Assembly: GCA_023227835.1 (NCBI GenBank)
Contig: JALOCI010000081.1
Coordinates: 1-9,588 of the forward strand
From: Bacteroidales bacterium
Lineage (GTDB): Bacteria > Bacteroidota > Bacteroidia > Bacteroidales > UBA932
Length of the DNA stretch: 9,588 bases
Direction: 5' to 3'
Positions 6,361-9,588 of this stretch are shown here, piece after piece. Numbering within the stretch: position 1 is the stretch's first letter; each line of letters opens with the position of its first letter. Made by a program: the position numbers and the translations under genes. The notes below the pieces were generated by a model. That model saw only the letters and a list, made by a program, of their open reading frames with translations. It ran no database searches and was not told where the DNA came from.

Positions 6361-6632
6361 CGCCGGTCCTTCCCGTGGCCGGGCGTGGGCCGGGAGAACC
6401 CCGGACCGACGGCCGGGCGCCCGGCGGCCGTGGGGCGACCGGCCGCAGGGGACGCGGCCGGTCGCCCCACACGGGCCAGGGACGGCACACGCCGCCGACG
6501 CACCCACGCCACCCACCGGGCCACGGCGATCGCGACGACCAGGACGACCAGGACGGCGGCGACCAGCAACGCGGGCCCGTCGTCATGGCCACCCGCCAGG
6601 GGAGGCCGCCCGGCGGCGGCCGCCGGCGACGC
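6200..6632. repeat. Segmental duplication, copy A
   Basis: This block matches 6784-7216 at a constant offset of 584 bp with no indel over about 430 positions and roughly 15 mismatches by eye. It spans the start of the Ea22-like gene, the GTGA junction and the end of the membrane-protein gene. Weaker similarity with indels continues to about 6716. Confidence 0.95.
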
Positions 6633-6944
6633 GAGCCGCACGAGCACGCCCACGACGGTGGCCACGAGACCGACGCCCAGCAGGAGCGCCAGGCCCAGGC
6701 TGCGAGCCCGCCCGCGGGTCGCATCACGCTCCGCGCACCGCCCCTGCTCGCTCATCGGGCGACCCTGCGCGGCGGCACGGCTGGACTGGGTCGCCATCCA
6801 CAGCCCGGGCGTGGCCGCCGAGACCACCTCGGCCAGGTCGGCGAGCACCGCGTTCGGCACCCGCCGGGCCGTGCGAGGCCCGAACGCCACAGGGCGCCGG
6901 CGGGCCAGGCGCCACCGGGAACGCAGACCCCCGCGGGCGTTCAC
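6357..6944 (-). CDS. Chimeric protein: Ea22-like N-terminus fused to a two-TM membrane protein
   Basis: GTG 6944 has the same AAGGA site as gene 5995-6360 and overlaps the upstream stop (GTGA), giving 195 residues. Residues 1-54 match the first 54 of the downstream Ea22-like protein almost exactly. After Q53-S54 the sequence departs (SRAAAQGRP) and enters M64, which looks like the old start of a membrane protein. TM segments lie at about 83-102 and 125-142, separated by a Gly/Pro loop with HDD, and followed by WVAWVRRRR and an Ala/Gly/Pro/Arg tail ending KDRR. From about residue 105 it parallels the protein at 6941-7327. The fusion was created by the segmental duplication. Translation could instead start at ATG 6755 (132 residues, weak AGGG seven bases upstream), which would make residues 1-63 a remnant. 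Confidence 0.7.
   Translation of the reverse strand: MNARGGLRSRWRLARRRPVAFGPRTARRVPNAVLADLAEVVSAATPGLWMATQSSRAAAQGRPMSEQGRCAERDATRGRARSLGLALLLGVGLVATVVGVLVRLASPAAAAGRPPLAGGHDDGPALLVAAVLVVLVVAIAVARWVAWVRRRRVPSLARVGRPAASPAAGRPTAAGRPAVGPGFSRPTPGHGKDRR
6430..6470. other. Perfect 16-bp inverted repeat inside the chimeric gene
   Basis: GTGGGGCGACCGGCCG (6430-6445) and its complement (6455-6470) flank a nine-base spacer. They lie in the Ala/Gly/Pro tail coding part of the chimeric gene. The equivalent place in copy B (7014-7054) has two changes in the right arm that break the pairing. It could be a coding-region hairpin or a binding site; no function is shown. Confidence 0.6.
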
Positions 6945-7216
6945 CGCCGGTCCTTCCTGTGGCCGGGCGTGGGCCGGGAGAACCCCGGACCGACGGCCGG
7001 GCGCCCGGCGGCCGTGGGGCGACCGGCCGCAGGGGACGCGGCCGGCCGCCCTACACGGGCCAGGGACGGCACACGCCGCCGACGCACCCACGCCACCCAC
7101 CGGGACACGGCGATCGCGACGACCAGGACGACCAGGACGGCGGCGACCAGCAACGCGGGCCGGTCGTCACGGCCACCCGTCAGAGGAGGCCGCCCGGCGG
7201 CGACCGCCGACGACGC
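6784..7216. repeat. Segmental duplication, copy B
   Basis: Partner of 6200-6632 in direct orientation. It contains the last part of the membrane gene 6941-7327 and the first 54 codons of the chimeric gene. Weaker similarity continues to about 7281. The left edges (6200, 6784) are sharp. Confidence 0.95.
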
Positions 7217-7327
7217 GAACCCCACGACCGCGGCCACGAGGCCGACGCCCAGCACGACCGCGGGCCCCAGGCCAGGAGCCCGCGCGTCGGCGGCAGCACG
7301 TCCCCGCTCCCGCCCCGCGGCGTTCAC
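6941..7327 (-). CDS. Small two-TM membrane protein (parental copy)
   Basis: GTG 7327 has AGGAG (complement of 7334-7338) six bases upstream and overlaps the stop of the upstream 52-residue gene in a GTGA. The product has 128 residues, with a short Arg/Ala N-terminus, TM1 about 23-43, a loop with GGRDDRP, TM2 about 58-75, then a basic WVAWVRRRR anchor and a low-complexity Pro/Ala/Gly tail ending KDRR. The positive residues after TM2 suggest N-terminus and C-terminus both in the cytoplasm. The C-terminal 85 residues are nearly identical to the chimeric protein downstream. The family is not recognised. It belongs to a block of three or four adjacent small membrane proteins, which may act together in an envelope-associated complex (inference). 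Confidence 0.75.
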   Translation of the reverse strand: MNAAGRERGRAAADARAPGLGPAVVLGVGLVAAVVGFASSAVAAGRPPLTGGRDDRPALLVAAVLVVLVVAIAVSRWVAWVRRRRVPSLARVGRPAASPAAGRPTAAGRPAVGPGFSRPTPGHRKDRR

Positions 7328-7482
7328 CGAACGCTCCTGCGCACCGGCACGAGCACGGCGACCAGGGCCAGGACCAGCGCGAGGGCCCCACGCCCGTCCA
7401 CCCCGGTCCCGGGCGCGCACAACACCCAGACGGCGAGCACGATCGCGACCACCAAGGCCAGGCCAGCCAGGCGCGTGCTCAT
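7324..7482 (-). CDS. 52-residue two-TM miniprotein
   Basis: ATG 7482 overlaps the upstream stop (ATGA), and its own stop overlaps the next GTG (GTGA). The product has 52 residues: M-S-T-R, then TM1 at about 5-23 (LAGLALVVAIVLAVWVLCA), a short loop PGTGVDGRG, TM2 at about 33-46 (ALALVLALVAVLVPV), and a basic end RRSVR. The hydrophobic pattern and double coupling make it a real gene despite its size. There is no strong ribosome site, so it depends on reinitiation. Small hairpin membrane proteins of this type can be phage or plasmid holin-like, toxin-like or complex subunits; nothing here picks one. Confidence 0.75.
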   Translation of the reverse strand: MSTRLAGLALVVAIVLAVWVLCAPGTGVDGRGALALVLALVAVLVPVRRSVR

Positions 7483-7838
7483 GCGGTCACGACCTGACGG
7501 TGCCTGCCCTTGGCAGATCGGCGCCCGACAGGAACGAGACCGCCCTTGAGGGCGCGGCGCGCCAGGATCACCGTCCGCAGAGCCTCAGCGGCCTCCCGCT
7601 CCTGCAGTGATCCGGACGGCGCGTCGACGACCCTGTCAGCGAAGTCGAGCTCGTCTTCGGCGTCCCCCAGCTCGGTTGCGAGCTCGTTCTCCCGGACCTC
7701 GCCGTACCACCGGCCCGCGAGCGCGCAGATGATGCCTGCGCCGGCCGCGGTGCATCCGGGGGTGAACCCCCACAGTGCGTAGGCCAGGCCGACGACGGTG
7801 GCGCCGATGGTCGCGAAGATGATCTTCCCGGTAGCCAC
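7479..7838 (-). CDS. Membrane protein with two TM segments and charged helical C-terminus
   Basis: GTG 7838 is preceded by a perfect AGGAGG (complement of 7845-7850) with a six-base spacer, giving 119 residues. A longer start at GTG 7916, which would make a GTGA overlap with the upstream gene, adds a Pro/Arg-rich stretch without a ribosome site and is less likely. TM1 about 4-26 (KIIFATIGATVVGLAYALWG) and TM2 about 27-43 are followed by a charged helix (about 45-100) rich in Glu, Asp, Leu and Arg (ENELATELGDAEDELDFADRVVD) and a basic tail. The helix may form a coiled coil in the cytoplasm. The family is not recognised; its position heads the small membrane-protein block. Confidence 0.78.
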   Translation of the reverse strand: MATGKIIFATIGATVVGLAYALWGFTPGCTAAGAGIICALAGRWYGEVRENELATELGDAEDELDFADRVVDAPSGSLQEREAAEALRTVILARRALKGGLVPVGRRSAKGRHRQVVTA

Positions 7839-7844
7839 AGAGAA

Positions 7845-7850
7845 CCTCCT
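7845..7850 (-). promoter_or_regulatory. AGGAGG ribosome binding site deciding the GTG 7838 start
   Basis: A perfect AGGAGG lies six bases upstream of GTG 7838. It favours this start over the GTG at 7916. Confidence 0.75.
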
Positions 7851-7912
7851 CGGGCGTGGTTGTGGTTGGGGCGCCGACGCCAGGTGACGTGGAGCGGTCG
7901 GCCGGCGGGGCA

Positions 7913-8137
7913 TCACGCGAACCCCGTGATGAAGTCGCGCATCTGCTCGGCGGTGACCAGCTGCCCGGCGTACAGCAGCCGGACCCCGAGCTCGATCCCG
8001 GCGTGACCCCTGGTCTGCGGGTGCTTGCCCAGGTCAGAGCACAAGGACGTGAACGCGCTCAGCAGGTCCCCGGCGTCCACGTACGCCATGGCGCGCCGCT
8101 TGCACCAGGCCAGGTGCTCAGCCCGGATCTGGTTCAT
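7913..8137 (-). CDS. Small conserved phage/mobile-element protein
   Basis: ATG 8137 has AGGAG (complement of 8144-8148) six bases upstream, giving 74 residues. The longer ORF to 8452 is a shadow of the collagen-like gene. The sequence is helical with a clear conserved layout: HLAWCKRRAMAYVDAGDLLSAFTSLCSDLGKHP, then TRGHAGIELGVRLLYAGQL and EQMRDFITGF at the end. The 'GDLxxAxxSLxSDLxKHPxTxGHxGxELGxxL' pattern occurs in many small actinobacteriophage and mobile-element proteins of unknown function (from memory). No catalytic residues are evident. It lies 65 bp after the collagen-like gene, beyond a strong hairpin. Confidence 0.85.
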   Translation of the reverse strand: MNQIRAEHLAWCKRRAMAYVDAGDLLSAFTSLCSDLGKHPQTRGHAGIELGVRLLYAGQLVTAEQMRDFITGFA

Positions 8138-8159
8138 CTGCTGCTCCTCACCTCGCCGG

Positions 8160-8194
8160 GTCGGCGTCCCGGGCGGGCCGCCCGGGACGCCGAC
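8160..8194 (-). terminator. Strong hairpin after the collagen-like gene, terminator or attenuator
   Basis: A perfect 16-bp inverted repeat (arms 8160-8175 and 8179-8194) with a three-base loop lies eight bases past the stop at 8203. It is all G/C-rich and no T-run follows on the minus strand, which is common in high-GC actinobacterial terminators. It could partly terminate, or stabilise the upstream mRNA and lower expression of the downstream genes. Confidence 0.65.
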
Positions 8195-8202
8195 CATGGG
8201 GA

Positions 8203-8913
8203 TCAGCCCGTGAACGCCGGGCTGGCCGAGACAGGCGTCGCGGCCGCGGCCGCGACGTAGACAGCCGGGCCCACCGGACCAGCAGGACCTGCAGGACCTG
8301 CAGGGCCGGTCAGGCCGGTCGGGCCTGCAGGGCCCTGCGGGCCGACGCAGGAGAACACCTCGGCGTCGGTCAGGACACGGGAACCGGAGACCTCGACCTC
8401 GGTCGGGGTACCAGGGATGTCCCACAGGCCGGTCTCGGCGTCGAACTCCCACGGGGTCGTGGTCACAGTCGCCGACGTCGCCGTCTCGACGTCGTCACAC
8501 GCCCACACGGCGTCGACCGGGTCGGACGTGATCACGGCATCACCCGGGTACTCAGGCACGCACGCCGTCGTGGTCCCCGACTCGCCCACGCTGCCGATGC
8601 CGGCCCACCCGACGACCTGGACCGACCAGGTGTGGGTGACCCACTCGGGCTCGAGCGGGGTGTCGGCGAAGTACACCCCGGCGAACGTGTCGACGGACTC
8701 CACACCGTCGACGGTGATGGTCACGGCGTTCAGGTCAGGAGAGCCCGGCCAGGACGGGTAGCCGGCCAGGTCCACCACCAGCGACCGGCAGTTCGCCGAG
8801 ATGTCCTGCGCGGGCGGGGCCGGAGGCGTGTAGTCGGTCGCACACGCACCGGCAGCGCCGGCACCCGTCAGGACCAGACCCAGCGCGACCAGCGCCGAGG
8901 TGAAGATTCGCAC
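8203..8913 (-). CDS. Secreted protein with Ig-like region and C-terminal collagen-like G-X-Y tract
   Basis: GTG 8913 has AGGAG (complement of 8919-8923) five bases upstream, giving 236 residues. Residues 1-23 are a signal peptide (VRIFTSALVALGLVLTGAG then AAGA) ending in A-G-A before C24. Both signal peptidase I cleavage and a weak lipobox are possible. Residues 40-115 look like a beta-sandwich with NAVTITVDGV and HTWSVQVVGW, resembling Ig-like domains of secreted actinobacterial proteins. Five Cys (24, 42, 118, 139, 189) could form disulfides. Residues 191-217 are nine uninterrupted G-X-Y triplets, mostly G-P-A, followed by a short Ala-rich end. No sortase motif or TM anchor follows. It is likely an exported surface or adhesion-type protein. 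Hairpins precede and follow the gene. Confidence 0.85.
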   Translation of the reverse strand: MRIFTSALVALGLVLTGAGAAGACATDYTPPAPPAQDISANCRSLVVDLAGYPSWPGSPDLNAVTITVDGVESVDTFAGVYFADTPLEPEWVTHTWSVQVVGWAGIGSVGESGTTTACVPEYPGDAVITSDPVDAVWACDDVETATSATVTTTPWEFDAETGLWDIPGTPTEVEVSGSRVLTDAEVFSCVGPQGPAGPTGLTGPAGPAGPAGPVGPAVYVAAAAATPVSASPAFTG

Positions 8914-8939
8914 GATTGCTCCTTCTCGTCGGACTGCCC

Positions 8940-8981
8940 CCCATCGGGTGATGGGCGGGCGAACCGCACCAGGCGGTGCGG
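8940..8981 (-). promoter_or_regulatory. Two tandem small hairpins in the leader of the collagen-like gene
   Basis: CCGCACC/GGTGCGG (8964-8970 with 8975-8981, four-base loop) begins just after the upstream stop. CCCATC/GATGGG (8940-8945 with 8950-8955, four-base loop) lies between it and the ribosome site. Together they fill the 71-bp gap. They could be a weak terminator, an attenuator, or an RNA-level control element. Confidence 0.5.
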
Positions 8982-8984
8982 AGA

Positions 8985-9323
8985 TCAGGTCCCGGCCGGG
9001 ACCACCCACAGCACAGGCGTGGGCTGTGGCGCCGGCGGTCGGGTCATCGGACCCGCGAGCACACCGAGGAGCCACGCCAACACCAGGGCCAGGTAGAACG
9101 CGGCCGCGACGATCGAGCAGAAGACGCTGCGCCGACGGTGGGTTGCCGCCTGGGCTGCCCAGAACGCCGCCGCGTACTGGCGTCCCGCGATCGACTGCGA
9201 CCGGTACGGGTTGCGCTTGTCCAGCCACCGCTGCGCACGCCGGTGAGTCATCGGCCGAGGAAACGCAGCCTGCGGGCACGGGTTGACGACAACCCCGGGC
9301 CGGACCGGCTCACGCGCACTCAC
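8985..9323 (-). CDS. Single-TM membrane protein, unknown function
   Basis: GTG 9323 overlaps the upstream stop in a GTGA and has GGGGAG (complement of 9330-9335) six bases upstream, giving 112 residues. An inner ATG gives M25. The N-terminal 65 residues are basic and hydrophilic with aromatic residues (QRWLDKRNPYRSQ, RQYAAAFWAAQAA). Residues 66-90 form one TM segment (VFCSIVAAAFYLALVLAWLLGV). A Pro-rich tail of about 20 residues follows. Arg residues just before the TM suggest an N-terminus inside the cell. I do not recognise the family. Confidence 0.75.
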   Translation of the reverse strand: MSAREPVRPGVVVNPCPQAAFPRPMTHRRAQRWLDKRNPYRSQSIAGRQYAAAFWAAQAATHRRRSVFCSIVAAAFYLALVLAWLLGVLAGPMTRPPAPQPTPVLWVVPAGT

Positions 9324-9588
9324 GAGGCGCTCCCCGCACCGAGATCACCAGTCGTCGGAGTCGACGGGCTGGTCTCGGCCTCCCACCCAGAGGCCGTCGC
9401 CAGGCCGAGCGCGTGCAACGCCGCATACTGGGCGACCCACCGGTCCTGTGTAGCTGTGTCGGCGGCCCAGTACGCGCGGCGCCGTTCGACCTCGTCCATG
9501 AGGGTGTCGAGCGTCCCGGTCCAGCACCCGACCACGAGAACGTGTCGACCACCGTCAGCGCGGAAGAGCGTGGCGCCGACGCACTCGG
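9320..9588 (-). CDS. Conserved hypothetical protein, 5' end beyond window
   Basis: This frame is open from position 9586 to the stop at 9320, giving 88 visible residues. The GTG at 9535 has no ribosome site, and the residues upstream of it (ATLFRADGGRHVLVVGCW) continue the same fold, so the true start lies outside the window. Visible features are a hydrophobic strand HVLVVGCW, a helix TLDTLMDEVERRRAYW, then WVAQYAALHAL and a Thr/Ser/Pro-rich end. It resembles small phage or mobile-element proteins without known function. Its stop forms a GTGA with the next gene. Confidence 0.75.
   Translation of the reverse strand, partial: ECVGATLFRADGGRHVLVVGCWTGTLDTLMDEVERRRAYWAADTATQDRWVAQYAALHALGLATASGWEAETSPSTPTTGDLGAGSAS

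Noticed and set aside
6025..7610. Overlapping 440-512-codon plus-strand ORFs
   Set aside because: All three plus frames are open here because of low stop-codon density. The products are Arg/Pro/Thr repeats that simply mirror the duplicated minus-strand genes.
7839..7916. Longer start at GTG 7916 for the two-TM protein 7479-7838
   Set aside because: It would give a GTGA overlap as at other junctions, but the added residues are Pro/Arg-rich and a perfect AGGAGG sits exactly before GTG 7838.
8236..8257. Perfect 22-bp GC palindrome
   Set aside because: It lies in the codons for V-A-A-A-A-A-T of the collagen-like protein. Poly-Ala GCGGCCGC-type codons easily give palindromes in high-GC DNA; a similar run occurs near 4014-4030.
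8203..9279. 358-codon start for the collagen-like protein
   Set aside because: The extension is antisense or shadow sequence over the one-TM gene. The signal peptide and ribosome site begin at GTG 8913.

Overview
The window is very GC-rich, uses many GTG starts and has strong AGGAGG-type ribosome sites. This points to an actinobacterium, probably a Micrococcales- or Streptomyces-like host. All supportable genes lie on the minus strand and are packed as one long polycistron read from position 9588 to position 1. Gene order and content fit the accessory or early region of a plasmid, integrative conjugative element or phage-like element: a ParB-family protein, an HNH protein, a DUF4326 protein, several small zinc-finger proteins and small membrane proteins. 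No integrase, ParA, replication initiator, portal, terminase, tRNA, rRNA or CRISPR array was seen, so the type of element stays open.

Layout in transcription order. 9588-8203: a partial conserved protein whose 5' end is outside the window, a one-TM protein, and a secreted protein with a short collagen-like G-X-Y tract. Hairpins lie before and after the collagen-like gene. 8137-6357: a small soluble protein and a block of small membrane proteins, including a 52-residue two-TM protein. This block contains a direct duplication with a 584-bp offset (copies at about 6200-6632 and 6784-7216) that created a chimeric gene. 6360-5705: an 'AATPGxW' Ea22-like protein and a CxxC...HxxxC protein. 5708-5664: a 14-codon leader ORF with a strong ribosome site whose stop overlaps the start of the ParB-family gene. 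5667-4195: a 490-residue ParB-like protein. 4198-1411: an HTH/Cys-rich protein, a DUF6085-like Cys-rich protein, an acidic-tailed protein, a DUF4326 protein and a CxxC...HxxxC plus CxxC protein. 1323-1: an HNH-nuclease-like gene that stays open to the window edge. Its 3' part is built of several nested repeat families.

Most genes are joined by GTGA or ATGA 4-bp overlaps, which suggests tight translational coupling and one co-regulated expression unit. The most unusual structures are four. First, 13 copies of TCTGCCGG (9 forward, 4 inverted) lie in 169 bp at about one helical turn spacing, inside the 3' part of the HNH ORF. This could be a binding array (centromere, iteron or operator), and the ParB-like protein is an obvious but untested candidate partner. 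Second, the duplication fused the first part of the Ea22-like gene to a membrane protein. Third, the micro-ORF couples into parB. Fourth, the collagen-like secreted protein is flanked by hairpins. No stretch over 300 bases lacks a gene.
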